Source of the DNA: Cellvibrionaceae bacterium
Lineage (GTDB): Bacteria > Pseudomonadota > Gammaproteobacteria > Pseudomonadales > Cellvibrionaceae
Direction: 5' to 3'
Assembly (NCBI GenBank): GCA_028281575.1
Contig: JANQJP010000032.1
Location: 16,855-80,854 of the forward strand
DNA: 64,000 bases
Part shown: positions 44,503-57,177 of the stretch, piece after piece
Layout: every line of letters begins with the position of its first letter
Position numbering within the stretch: the first letter of the stretch is position 1
Program-made: the position numbers and the translations under genes
Notes under the pieces: model-generated
The model's input: only the letters and a program-made list of their open reading frames with translations
Database searches by the model: none
Told to the model about the DNA's origin: nothing

Positions 44503-45161
44503 GGGTTTGGGTTGCTCGATGTATGCGCAAGAGGGTGGCTGATAGTATCCAGGATTTTCTCGGCAGCGCGCAAGTCCTCTTCGTTATTGACGTTAAAAAA
44601 AGGGTCGAATGCGCCTTCAGTAAATTCGCAGCGGCTGGCATTGCAGGCTCGTAAAAAATGCCTGGCCGATAAATCATCTTGGTTAAGTTGGTACTCCAGT
44701 GCGTCTGCAAGCGAGGTTGACCATAGTGCACACAGATAGTGATCCCCAGCCCGGTTACTGGCAAATACCGCAGGAGCGCCGTCATGTTTGGCTTTGCGCC
44801 AGAGCGATTCGCTCAGGTTTTGCGGCACAAAAGGGCAGTCGGTGGGTACGCTCAGCATCCATTCGGTGTTCATTGAGTGTTCTTTTAGGTAGTTCATTGC
44901 CGAGAATATGCCGCCCAGAGGGCCAACAGCTGTGTTGTTACGGTCTGCAATACATTCTAGTCCAAAGCCGGAAAATAGAGACGGGTCTAAGTTCACACTT
45001 AATACGCATTGCTCAACTTGTGGGGCGGTAGCGTCGAGTACATGTTGGAGCATGGGTTTGCCGCATAGTTCAACCAGACCTTTAGCGCGGCCGTTCATAC
45101 GTCGGCTGTTTCCGCCCGCGAGAATCACCGCGGCAATATTTTGGGTAGAATAGACAGCCAT
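44499..45161 (-). CDS. mobA: Molybdenum cofactor guanylyltransferase
   Basis: Adds GMP to molybdopterin to form the guanine dinucleotide cofactor used by nitrate reductases and other DMSO-reductase-family enzymes. The 220-residue protein has the nucleotidyltransferase motif [24 protein letters not shown] and [10 protein letters not shown]. Its presence implies that the cell has molybdoenzymes, though none is in the window. It is divergent from pdxH with starts about 34 bp apart. Confidence 0.9.
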   Translation of the reverse strand: MAVYSTQNIAAVILAGGNSRRMNGRAKGLVELCGKPMLQHVLDATAPQVEQCVLSVNLDPSLFSGFGLECIADRNNTAVGPLGGIFSAMNYLKEHSMNTEWMLSVPTDCPFVPQNLSESLWRKAKHDGAPAVFASNRAGDHYLCALWSTSLADALEYQLNQDDLSARHFLRACNASRCEFTEGAFDPFFNVNNEEDLRAAEKILDTISHPLAHTSSNPNP

Positions 45162-45194
45162 TTACCTGACAAACAAGAAAGATCTGGAACAAGT

Positions 45195-45833
45195 ATGGAT
45201 TTGGAATCGCTAAGACGCGAATATCGTGTCGCTGGGCTAACGCGAGATATGCTCGCCGAAGATCCGATTATACAGTTTGAGCAGTGGATGCAACAAATCA
45301 TCGCCGGAGGCATTACTGATCCAACAGCGATGACCTTGGCGACAGTGGATGCTCAGGGACAGCCGAGCCAACGCATTGTTCTGCTCAAACATTTCGATGA
45401 TCGGGGCTTTGTTTTTTATACCAACTACAGTAGCCGCAAGGCGGCTGACATGGCGTCGAACTCCAAGGTCAGCCTGCATTTCCCCTGGCACTGTATTGAA
45501 CGACAAGTGAAAGTACTTGGTTGTGTGACAAAAGTGAGCTATCAAGAGTCGCTTTCCTACTTTTTATCCAGGCCCAGAGATAGCCAAATCGCTGCGTGGG
45601 CCTCGCAACAGAGCGCACAGATAAATTCGCGCACTTTTTTGTTAGCGCAATTTGAATCGTTAAAACAAAAATTTGTCCGTGGCGAGGTACCTTTGCCGGA
45701 TTTTTGGGGAGGGTATCGGGTTGAGCCCCGCGTTGTGGAGTTCTGGCAGGGGAGGGAAAACCGCTTACACGACCGCTTCGAATACCGCCTTACCGAAGAT
45801 GGTAAATGGCAGGTCGAACGGCTGGCCCCTTAA
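45195..45833 (+). CDS. pdxH: Pyridoxamine 5'-phosphate oxidase
   Basis: An FMN enzyme that makes pyridoxal 5'-phosphate. From the ATG at 45195 it has 212 residues, close to E. coli PdxH (218). Visible features are [18 protein letters not shown] at the N terminus, [41 protein letters not shown] and a C-terminal [16 protein letters not shown]. The frame is open 18 codons further upstream, but that extension overlaps the mobA leader and is not conserved in the family. Confidence 0.95.
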   Translation: MDLESLRREYRVAGLTRDMLAEDPIIQFEQWMQQIIAGGITDPTAMTLATVDAQGQPSQRIVLLKHFDDRGFVFYTNYSSRKAADMASNSKVSLHFPWHCIERQVKVLGCVTKVSYQESLSYFLSRPRDSQIAAWASQQSAQINSRTFLLAQFESLKQKFVRGEVPLPDFWGGYRVEPRVVEFWQGRENRLHDRFEYRLTEDGKWQVERLAP

Positions 45834-45840
45834 GCATTAC

Positions 45841-46308
45841 CTATATTGGTAGTTGGGTCGTGTATTTCACTTGCTTTAGCGCGAAGACCGAATTTACTGA
45901 CGCCACATTTGGCAGGTGTACCAAGGTCGTTTTTAATAAGGTCTCGTAGGCTTCTACACTGGCGACAGCAATGCGCAATAGGTAATCTTTATCACCAGTG
46001 ACTGAATAGCACTCGATAATTTCATCGACGCTTTTTACTGAGCTTTCAAAGCTGTTTAGTGAAGCTTCGTCGTGTTTTTTTATCGTAATATAGGCGTGGA
46101 CCGACACATTTAGATTCAGGCGTTTTGGATTGAGTAAGGTGACCCGCTTATCGATAAAGCCCTCCTCTTCTAACTTCCTCACGCGGCGCCAGCAGGGTGT
46201 GTGAGATAAGCCAATTTCTTCACCCAGGTCATTCATTGAATAGTCTGCATTGATTTGGAGCGCACGCAGGATTTTTTTATCGTATTCATCTAAAGAAAAA
46301 TTCACCAC
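45841..46308 (-). CDS. Lrp/AsnC-family transcriptional regulator
   Basis: A 155-residue regulator with an N-terminal HTH (KKILRALQINADYSMNDLGEEIGLSH...RRVRKLEEEG) and a C-terminal RAM ligand domain (ECYSVTGDKDYLL). It is divergent from the aminotransferase gene 131 bp away, a frequent layout for Lrp-type regulators that sense an amino acid and control a catabolic gene. It is convergent with pdxH with only 7 nt between stops. Confidence 0.92.
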   Translation of the reverse strand: MVNFSLDEYDKKILRALQINADYSMNDLGEEIGLSHTPCWRRVRKLEEEGFIDKRVTLLNPKRLNLNVSVHAYITIKKHDEASLNSFESSVKSVDEIIECYSVTGDKDYLLRIAVASVEAYETLLKTTLVHLPNVASVNSVFALKQVKYTTQLPI

Positions 46309-46439
46309 TCTGCTCCATTCACGGTTAAACGTTCGCCTTCAGCTATCGCTAGCGGATATACTTCAGGGTTTTTATTATTCAACTACGTTTTTGCAATGTT
46401 ACTACTTTCATAATTAAACGCAAAAGGCTGAAACTGATA

Positions 46440-47642
46440 ATGCTAGAAAATTTGCAGTCGCTACCAGCGGATCCCTTGCTCGGACTTATCGGAAGATATA
46501 CGGCCGATAAAAATCCAAATAAAATTGATCTTGGTGTAGGTGTTTATCGAGACGAAACCGGGAGTACGCCGGTGTTGGCTTGTGTAAAGCAGGCCGAACG
46601 CTTTTTATTGGCGAATGAAACCAGCAAAGCTTACGTGGGGCCTGCCGGCAATGCAGTTTTTATCGAACTCCTCTCGCGCCTGGTATTGGCAGACTTATAT
46701 CTTTCCGGTAGTGATCGTCTGGCCGCTGTGCAAACGCCGGGAGGTTGTGGTGCGCTGCGCATTCTTGCAGACATCTCGGTGAGGGCAAATCCTCAGGCGC
46801 GTCTGTTTATTGGAGATCCAACTTGGGCCAATCATATTCCTCTGCTTGCAGGCGCGGGTCTAAGCGTCGAAAAATATGCTTACTATGACCACGCGAGCCA
46901 GCAGGTGAATTTTGATTCGATGCAAGCGGCTTTAAATCGTGCTGAGCCGGGTGACATCATTTTGCTTCACGGTTGTTGCCACAATCCGTCCGGCGCAGAT
47001 TTAAGTGAGGCGCAATGGGTGAAGGTTGTCGAAATCTGCCGGCAAAGATCTTTGGTGCCATTAATCGATATTGCTTACCAGGGCTTTGGCGATGGTGTTG
47101 AAAAAGATGTTTTCGGAGCGCGTCTGGCCGTTGCTGAATTACCGGAAGTATTGATCGCGGTGTCGTGTTCAAAAAATTTTGGCCTTTACCGCGAGCGTGT
47201 TGGTGCCGCCATTATTGCCGCCCAGACCCCGGCCAAAGCAAATGCAGCGTTGAGTCATCTGAATAGTATTACGCGCGGCTTATATTCAATGCCGCCATCA
47301 CATGGCGCAAGTGTGGTAGCGACTGTATTGGGCTCAGATGAATTGCGCGATCTGTGGTGCGAAGAAGTCGAACAGATGCGCGAGCGAATTTACGTGATGC
47401 GTTCATCCCTGGTTGCGCAATTGGGTGAAATCGACGGGCGGTCTTTCTCATTTATCGAGCGACAAAAAGGTATGTTTTCCTTTTTGGGTATCGATTCTGC
47501 ACAGGTTAAGCGCCTTGCTGAAAACCACGCGATTTATATGGCAGATTCCAGTAGAGCAAATATTGCAGGACTCAATCAAACGAACATGCGTTACTTTTGT
47601 GATTCCCTTGCTTCCTCAGCGACCGGCATCTCTGGATATTAG
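46440..47642 (+). CDS. Aromatic/aspartate aminotransferase (class I)
   Basis: A 400-residue PLP enzyme. DLGVGVYRDETG and YVGPAGNAVF are typical of the AspC/TyrB group, HGCCHNPSGADLS is the PLP-phosphate region and SCSKNFGLYRERVG holds the Schiff-base lysine. A C-terminal FCDSL ends the fold. Both AspC and TyrB types are possible; the divergent Lrp regulator favours amino-acid catabolism such as tyrosine or phenylalanine, as with phhC in Pseudomonas. Confidence 0.9.
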   Translation: MLENLQSLPADPLLGLIGRYTADKNPNKIDLGVGVYRDETGSTPVLACVKQAERFLLANETSKAYVGPAGNAVFIELLSRLVLADLYLSGSDRLAAVQTPGGCGALRILADISVRANPQARLFIGDPTWANHIPLLAGAGLSVEKYAYYDHASQQVNFDSMQAALNRAEPGDIILLHGCCHNPSGADLSEAQWVKVVEICRQRSLVPLIDIAYQGFGDGVEKDVFGARLAVAELPEVLIAVSCSKNFGLYRERVGAAIIAAQTPAKANAALSHLNSITRGLYSMPPSHGASVVATVLGSDELRDLWCEEVEQMRERIYVMRSSLVAQLGEIDGRSFSFIERQKGMFSFLGIDSAQVKRLAENHAIYMADSSRANIAGLNQTNMRYFCDSLASSATGISGY

Positions 47643-47717
47643 CGCCTATACTTAGTTGAAATGGCTTGCACGCTCGATGCCTGCGGGCTTTCGCGCATTT
47701 TAGTTACGGTTGTTTGA

Positions 47718-48938
47718 ATGCCTGAATCAAAAAAAATTCACGTCGGTGATCTTCGTGTAGGAATGTTTGTTTCAAAACTCGATCGGGATTGGCTCGATAC
47801 GCCTTTTATTATGCAGGGTTTTCTGATCGAGGAAGAAGAAGATATTGATATCGTTTCTGAGTATTGTGAGTTCGTTTGGGTAGACGCTGTCAGCCCATCA
47901 AAGGCGGCCGCATATAGCTCCAATATTGGCACGGCGTCACAGGCCAAGCCAGCACAATATGTGCACAAAGTCTCGCTTCAGGAGGAGCACAAGAAGGCAT
48001 ATAAAGCTTTTCGGCGCGCACGCTCAGTCACTTGCTCCATTCTCGAAGAAATTCGCTTGGGCGGTTCGATTGATAGCCAGGCGGCCAAAGATACTGTAAA
48101 CGACTGTGTCGAATCTGTGCTGCGTCACCCCGACGCAATGCTTTGGATGTCGAAGATTAGGGAAGAGCGGGAATACACCTCCGATCACTGCTTGAACGTG
48201 TGTATTTTGGCGATTGCCTTTGGCCGTCAATTGGGTTTGGATAATCTCGAGCTTAAAAATCTCGGCCTCTGTGGGCTGTTGCACGATGTTGGTAAAATGC
48301 GCGTGCCCGCAGATATCATCGACAAACCTGCCCGGCTCACGCCCAAAGAATTCAGTTTGATGAAAGCGCACACAGTGCACGGCCGCAACCTGCTTTTAAC
48401 AACTAAAAATTTATACTCCGGTGTTGTCGATGTGGCCTACAGCCATCATGAACGCATGGACGGCGAGGGCTATCCGCGCAAATTACCCGGCGCAGGTATC
48501 GCGCGTTTTGCGAGAATAATATCGATCGTAGACGCCTACGATGCGATGACCGCTAACCGTTGTTATTCCCGGGCTAAAACCAGCACCGAGGCCTTAAAAA
48601 TTATTTACGCGGAAAGGGGTAAGCAATTCGATGCAGAGCTTGCGCTTGAATTTATAAAAACCATAGGGCTTTATCCACCGGGCAGCCTGGTAGAGCTTTA
48701 TTCTGGAGAAATAGGTTTTGTCATTGAATCGAACCCAAGGCGAAGACATTTGCCAAAAATAATATTGTTGTTAGAGCCCGATAAAAAGCATAAAAAGAAA
48801 GAAAAAATTGTCGATTTATCTTTTATTGAAGACGGTACACTTTCGCGGCGTTACCTAATAAAACAAGTGTGGCCCGACGGTAGTTTTGCATTGCATATTC
48901 GTGAGTATCAAGATAAAGGTTTGGTGCTTAAGTTCTAG
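47718..48938 (+). CDS. DUF3391 / HD-GYP domain protein, probable c-di-GMP phosphodiesterase
   Basis: A 406-residue cytosolic protein. An N-terminal DUF3391 domain (about 1-130, starting KKIHVGDLRVGMFVSKLD) precedes an HD-GYP domain with His189-Asp190 (LLHDVGK) and HHERMDGEGYP (243-253). All signature residues look intact, so it may hydrolyse c-di-GMP. A basic stretch KKHKKKEK lies near the C terminus. It is 75 bp after the aminotransferase gene, probably with its own promoter. No matching cyclase is in the window. Confidence 0.92.
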   Translation: MPESKKIHVGDLRVGMFVSKLDRDWLDTPFIMQGFLIEEEEDIDIVSEYCEFVWVDAVSPSKAAAYSSNIGTASQAKPAQYVHKVSLQEEHKKAYKAFRRARSVTCSILEEIRLGGSIDSQAAKDTVNDCVESVLRHPDAMLWMSKIREEREYTSDHCLNVCILAIAFGRQLGLDNLELKNLGLCGLLHDVGKMRVPADIIDKPARLTPKEFSLMKAHTVHGRNLLLTTKNLYSGVVDVAYSHHERMDGEGYPRKLPGAGIARFARIISIVDAYDAMTANRCYSRAKTSTEALKIIYAERGKQFDAELALEFIKTIGLYPPGSLVELYSGEIGFVIESNPRRRHLPKIILLLEPDKKHKKKEKIVDLSFIEDGTLSRRYLIKQVWPDGSFALHIREYQDKGLVLKF

Positions 48939-49011
48939 TTCTAGGGTTTACTATTATTTAGAGATGATCTAGCAGGTTGTCAAAAAGCTAAATGTACGTT
49001 AGCTTCGAGTC

Positions 49012-49290
49012 GTTAGCATGTCGGGTCACACTTTTAAAAACGCATGGATACCTGCAAGCAGGCCCAGCCCAAAATCTTAGATAAGGGTCGTTACGCGGAG
49101 CGAAGCAGTACTTCGCTTTAATCCGCTCCACCCCTGTAGCTACGCCAATTCCTCTCGATAACTGCTCCTGCGTTATTCTACCTCCTGCATCCATGCAGTC
49201 GTCGATAACTGCTCCTGCGTTGCTCTAACATCCGCCGTCCATGGCGGAGCATGAATCGACGGTTTTAAAAGTGTGACCCGACATGCTAAC
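49012..49290. repeat. MITE-like element B, perfect 28-bp inverted repeats
   Basis: Perfect 28-bp terminal inverted repeats at 49012-49039 and 49263-49290 (left arm begins GTTAGCATGTCGGGTCACAC) bound a 223-bp interior. The interior has the conserved core (49046-49139, GCGGAGCGAAGCAGTACTTCG and CCCAGCCCAAAATC) also found at 33240-33333, then two tandem 47-bp units starting at 49155 and 49202 (TCGATAACTGCTCCTGCGTT). No ORF of note lies inside. It occupies most of the gap between the HD-GYP gene and greB. Confidence 0.82.
49155..49248. repeat. Two tandem 47-bp repeat units inside element B
   Basis: Both units begin TCGATAACTGCTCCTGCGTT and end in self-complementary tips (CTGCATCCATGCAG and CCGCCGTCCATGGCGG), so they share a head but differ in stem sequence. 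The second unit matches the solo copy at 10085-10122. Confidence 0.7.
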
Positions 49291-49327
49291 TCGCCATCGT
49301 GCTGGATTTGATTTTTTCAACAACCTC

Positions 49328-49828
49328 CTAGACCTTATAAGAGATTTCTTCTACAAACCACTGCCGCTGTCCTTCAGGTGTATTTACGTTAATTTCATCA
49401 TCAATACTTTTGCCAATTAACGCTTTTGCCATTGGCGAATCGACTGAAATATAACCGAGTTCGGGTGCTATTTCGTCGGCACCCACGATGCGGTATTTGG
49501 CTTGTTCGCCGCTGTCATTTTCAAGTGTCACCCAGGCGCCGAAATAAATTTTTCCTTCTTGTTGGGGTGAATAGTGCACTGCGCTGACTTCCTCGATGCG
49601 TTTGCTTAAGTAACGAACCCGTCGATCAATTTCACGCAGTCGCTTTTTTCCGTAAATATAGTCGCCGTTTTCGGAACGATCACCGTTGAGTGCCGCCTGA
49701 TGCACGGCTTCTGTCACCTGGGGCCGCTCAACTTTCCAAAGCTGCCGTACTTCTGCACGCAGGGCTTCGAGACCTTCGGGTGTAATGTACGGTGAAGATT
49801 TTTTACTGGGAGGGCGCCATCGACTCAT
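49328..49828 (-). CDS. greB: Transcription elongation factor GreB
   Basis: Rescues backtracked RNA polymerase by stimulating transcript cleavage. The 166-residue protein has an N-terminal coiled coil with the acidic tip NGDRSENGDYIYGKKRLREIDRR and a C-terminal FKBP-like domain (VTLENDSGEQAKYRIVGADE, ISVDSPMAKALIGKS). The basic start MSRWRPPSKKSSPYITPEG is typical of GreB rather than GreA. It begins right where the peptidase gene ends, so the two share a transcript. Confidence 0.94.
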   Translation of the reverse strand: MSRWRPPSKKSSPYITPEGLEALRAEVRQLWKVERPQVTEAVHQAALNGDRSENGDYIYGKKRLREIDRRVRYLSKRIEEVSAVHYSPQQEGKIYFGAWVTLENDSGEQAKYRIVGADEIAPELGYISVDSPMAKALIGKSIDDEINVNTPEGQRQWFVEEISYKV

Positions 49829-51763
49829 TTAAATATTCTCTATGGTCATTGGCGCACTCTCGAAAGTGTTTTCCAGTTCAAAAATACACTGATAAAAATA
49901 GAGCTCGGCGTCTAACATTTTTTTAATCGTAGCACCTGCGCGAAACCCATGTCCCTCATCTGGGAATTCTACTAACGCGACGGGCAAGCCCTTGTTACGC
50001 ACACACTCTGCCATTCTGCGCGCCTGGTTTGGCGGGACAACTTTATCTTCGAGTCCTTGCAGGAGTAATAAAGGACAATTTAATTGACCAACCGCGTTTA
50101 TGGGTGAGCGCTGTTGGTAAACACTTTTTTCGCTCGGGTAGGCGCCAACCAAACTATCCAAATAGCGCGCTTCAAATTTATGCGTGTCGCTTGCCAGTAA
50201 TTCGAGATCGCCAATACCGTAGAGGCTTACGCCTGCGCTGAAACGGTCCGTAAAAGCGAGTGCTGCAAGTACCGTAAAACCTCCAGCGCTGCTGCCTTTT
50301 ACCACGACTTTATTGGGATCAATTTCTTTTTTTGATACCAGATAATCGACTGCTTTCACGATGTCTTCTACGTCGAAAACACCCCATTGTCGGTTTAGTC
50401 GCTGGCGGTAGTGACGACCGAAGCCGGTGCTGCCCCGGTAATTTACGTCGATCACAGCAAAGCCACGGCTGGTCCAAAATTGAATTTTATTGTTCAGCGT
50501 ATCATCCGTTTGACCGGTGGGGCCGCCATGACAAATCACTATCGCAGGTGGTGGACCATCGCATTCATAGTTGGTGTTGCAGGGCCTGTAAAAAAAAGCG
50601 TAGGCAAATTCGTCGAGTGTTGTTGCAAAGCGGATAGCTTGCGCGCGGCTGACTTCTTCTATGTCATCATCAGGCTGTTCAAATACCGGTTTGACAACTG
50701 AGTGGGTGAGTAAACACAGGTGTTGGAATTTCGTGGCTGTTCCCCGAATAAACGTCACTTTTTCGCCCTCGGCCTGCAAATAGCTTAGTGAGGAGCACGG
50801 TTCATCAATTTGAGTCATTGAGCCTGTTGCGATGTCGATACGACACAGGTGCCAACGACCCTCTTTTGTATAGCTCGCGACAATAAAATTCGTGTCGATA
50901 ATGGCGTAATTTTGCATCGCAAATACCCACAGCGGTGTTGCGAATTCGGCTTCTAGCTGTGTAATTTGCCGGCAGTTTTGCCAACGGAGCTGCGTGGTTT
51001 CGTCGGTGACAGGCACGCAATAAAGGTTCCACCAATTGTCATTATCGGAGACAAAAAAGAGTGTGTCGTCCTTGCCCCAGGCGGGTTGCAATAGGCTGTT
51101 GGTGTCGCCACCGTCGAACGTCAGGCTGTTCGTGAGCTGACCATGCGTATCGATGTTAGCGGTCCAAAGTTGGGTTGCGTCCCAAGGCATATGGGGGTGG
51201 TTCCAACTTATCCAGGTCAATTTTGTCGCCGATGCATTTAGGCGCGGGTAGGCGTAAAAGTCGTCGCCTTCAGCGAGCACGCTCAATTTGCCGTTTAGCT
51301 CAATTGCAACCAGGTTGTTGTCGACTTTGTGGTCTGAATGATGATACTCGTGCACGGCGATAATGCGTTCCCGCACCGCATCCCATATGAGGTCGGCGAA
51401 GCGGCTTTGTGGAAGGTCAGTTATTTTTTTTATTTGCTCGCTACCGTCGAGTGGCAGGGCGTATATTTGTTGGTCGCTGGCCTCACAGAAATATAGGGTG
51501 TTATCGCCGAAGCAGTAACTGCCTCCGCCGTATTCGTGGACTTTCGAGCGGGCGCTGTAAGGGTATGGCAAAATACCGCAGGGTCCAGAACCAGTTGCCT
51601 TCATTATTGTTGTTCTGCCGGCTTCTTTGGGCAAACCCTGGAGCCAATAAATATCGCCTTTATGGAGGCATGATTCACTGATTCTCGGCGCGCCTTCAGC
51701 AACGTTAGACGCGCTGATTTTTGACGGCCAGGAGCCAAAAGATTTGTGCTGCTTGCTAGACAT
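49829..51763 (-). CDS. S9-family prolyl oligopeptidase-like serine peptidase
   Basis: A 644-residue cytoplasmic protein. The N-terminal two-thirds are beta-propeller-like with repeated W..P and YY..G elements. The C-terminal hydrolase domain has GSSAGGFT (nucleophile Ser), LLLQGLEDKVVPP (Asp) and PDEGHGFR (His). No signal peptide is seen. It resembles DAP/acyl-aminoacyl-peptidase types, so it probably trims short peptides. It is followed by greB. Its start overlaps the start of divergent tilS by 18 nt. Confidence 0.9.
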   Translation of the reverse strand: MSSKQHKSFGSWPSKISASNVAEGAPRISESCLHKGDIYWLQGLPKEAGRTTIMKATGSGPCGILPYPYSARSKVHEYGGGSYCFGDNTLYFCEASDQQIYALPLDGSEQIKKITDLPQSRFADLIWDAVRERIIAVHEYHHSDHKVDNNLVAIELNGKLSVLAEGDDFYAYPRLNASATKLTWISWNHPHMPWDATQLWTANIDTHGQLTNSLTFDGGDTNSLLQPAWGKDDTLFFVSDNDNWWNLYCVPVTDETTQLRWQNCRQITQLEAEFATPLWVFAMQNYAIIDTNFIVASYTKEGRWHLCRIDIATGSMTQIDEPCSSLSYLQAEGEKVTFIRGTATKFQHLCLLTHSVVKPVFEQPDDDIEEVSRAQAIRFATTLDEFAYAFFYRPCNTNYECDGPPPAIVICHGGPTGQTDDTLNNKIQFWTSRGFAVIDVNYRGSTGFGRHYRQRLNRQWGVFDVEDIVKAVDYLVSKKEIDPNKVVVKGSSAGGFTVLAALAFTDRFSAGVSLYGIGDLELLASDTHKFEARYLDSLVGAYPSEKSVYQQRSPINAVGQLNCPLLLLQGLEDKVVPPNQARRMAECVRNKGLPVALVEFPDEGHGFRAGATIKKMLDAELYFYQCIFELENTFESAPMTIENI

Positions 51764-53125
51764 ATAGAGATTAATAACTCACGTATTGTTTTGATTAAAA
51801 AAAATATTCTACAAAAACTCGAAGCGCATTTGCGAGCCGGCGCCCATCTCTGGTTTGCTTACAGCGGCGGTCTCGATTCAAGCGCATTATTACATTTTCT
51901 GCGTAGAGAGTTCGCCAGCTCACCTTACGCTGACCGGTTCACGGCTATCCACGTGCATCACGGGCTTTCACCCTTCGCGGACACATGGCTCGAGCTGTGT
52001 CGTGACAATTGTGAAAAGTGGGGCGTAGCGCTCGAAGTCAGACATGTTCACATTGAAAATCAGGGAGCGGGACTTGAATCCGCCGCGCGTGACGCGCGCT
52101 ACGAAGTCTTTAAGCAGCTGATGGGGGCTGGAGATATTTTAATGACGGCGCATCATGCGGGTGATCAGGCAGAAACTTTTTTATATAGGCTTGCGCGCGG
52201 TGCGGGTTTAGACGGCTTGCTGGCGATGCAGGAGTGGCGTCCCTTCGGCTCGGGCGCTCTATGGCGTCCTGCCCTCTGGACGGATAGGGCAGAGCTGGCT
52301 CAGTACGCTAAGAAGTATGCTCTACATTGGGCGGATGACGAGAGTAATCATGATGTGCGTTTCGACCGTAATTTTTTGCGCGCGAGGGCACTGCCGGTTT
52401 TCGCAGAGCGTTGGCCACTGTTTGGCAAATCTGTGTTAAAGACGACTCAGTTGTTGGCGGAAAGTCGGCAATTGCTTGATGAATACGCTCAAATGGATTT
52501 GCTTGCCTGTGGGCGCGAACCGCGCCGTCTGGGCGAAGCCCTATCTTTGGCTGCTTTGCAGGCATTTTCCAAGCCGCGGCAGCGCGCAGTGCTGCGTTAT
52601 TGGATAAGGGCCAATGGCTTTAGCCTGCCTGAACGCAAGTTGTTTGACGAATTCGATAAATTGATGGCTGCGAAGGAAGAGGCTAGCCCCGAGGTTTGCT
52701 GGGGGCAATACGTCTTGCGGCGCTTCGGTGGTGAGCTCTATTTGTGTCCAAAAATTGGTTTGCCCACAGAGCAGGCTTTTAGTTGGGATGGCGTTTCCAA
52801 TTTGCATTTGGGCGATGGTTTTGTTTTGACCTGTGATGTTGCAAATCGGCCGGGAGACTACGTGGTGCGCTTCAGAGAACCGGGTCTGCGCGCAAGACCC
52901 GAGACGCGCGCGCATTCACAGACGTTAAAAAAGCTGCTGCAAGAATACAAGATTGAACCGTGGCTACGCGGCCATGTACCGCTTATTTTTTCGGGAGAAC
53001 AGTTGGTGGCCGCGGCAGACCTGTTTCGCTGTGCCGATACGCCAGATTCCGCATTGCGCGGTCTGCGCTGGATTTACACTGGTAAAAATGGTGCGGGGAC
53101 AAAGACCGGTGAGATCTCAGATTGA
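51746..53125 (+). CDS. tilS: tRNA(Ile)-lysidine synthase
   Basis: Changes C34 of the tRNA-Ile CAU anticodon to lysidine, which switches decoding to AUA. The 459-residue protein has the PP-loop SGGLDSSALL, HVHHGLS and AHHAGDQAETFLYRLARGAGLDGL, and C-terminal TilS domains (FREPGLRARPETRAHSQTLKKLLQE). The GTG at 51746 gives a longish leader and overlaps the peptidase start on the other strand. A TTG at 51791 would remove 15 residues and the overlap, so the start is uncertain. In Pseudomonas tilS precedes pyrG as it does here. Confidence 0.9.
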   Translation: MLLARHIEINNSRIVLIKKNILQKLEAHLRAGAHLWFAYSGGLDSSALLHFLRREFASSPYADRFTAIHVHHGLSPFADTWLELCRDNCEKWGVALEVRHVHIENQGAGLESAARDARYEVFKQLMGAGDILMTAHHAGDQAETFLYRLARGAGLDGLLAMQEWRPFGSGALWRPALWTDRAELAQYAKKYALHWADDESNHDVRFDRNFLRARALPVFAERWPLFGKSVLKTTQLLAESRQLLDEYAQMDLLACGREPRRLGEALSLAALQAFSKPRQRAVLRYWIRANGFSLPERKLFDEFDKLMAAKEEASPEVCWGQYVLRRFGGELYLCPKIGLPTEQAFSWDGVSNLHLGDGFVLTCDVANRPGDYVVRFREPGLRARPETRAHSQTLKKLLQEYKIEPWLRGHVPLIFSGEQLVAAADLFRCADTPDSALRGLRWIYTGKNGAGTKTGEISD

Positions 53126-53207
53126 GTCAAAACGGACTTTCTGGTAGTCTGGCGCCCCGTCTCGAGGGGGTGGCATGTAGCCGAATAACTCCCGAACAGT
53201 TCTCTAA

Positions 53208-54887
<1,680 letters not shown>

Positions 54888-54893
54888 CATTAA

Positions 54894-55757
<864 letters not shown>

Positions 55758-55791
55758 TTTTTTTTAATCATTTGGGTAATTTAGAGAGTAA

Positions 55792-57087
<1,296 letters not shown>

Positions 57088-57118
57088 GTAAGTATTTATA
57101 TTTAAGTTGATTGAAATT

Positions 57119-57154
57119 AAGGCCCTGTTAGCTTGTGCGTACAGGGCCTTTTTT
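57119..57154 (+). terminator. Rho-independent terminator of eno
   Basis: AAGGCCCTGT (57119-57128) and ACAGGGCCTT (57141-57150) form a perfect 10-bp stem with a 12-nt loop, followed by TTTT. It ends the pyrG-kdsA-eno transcript and lies just before the next gene. Confidence 0.92.
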
Positions 57155-57177
57155 GCACTTACGCGTTCGTTAGATGT

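Noticed and set aside
49012..49290. CRISPR-like array
   Set aside because: Only two tandem units without spacers of uniform size; no cas genes. The structure fits an inverted-repeat mobile element.
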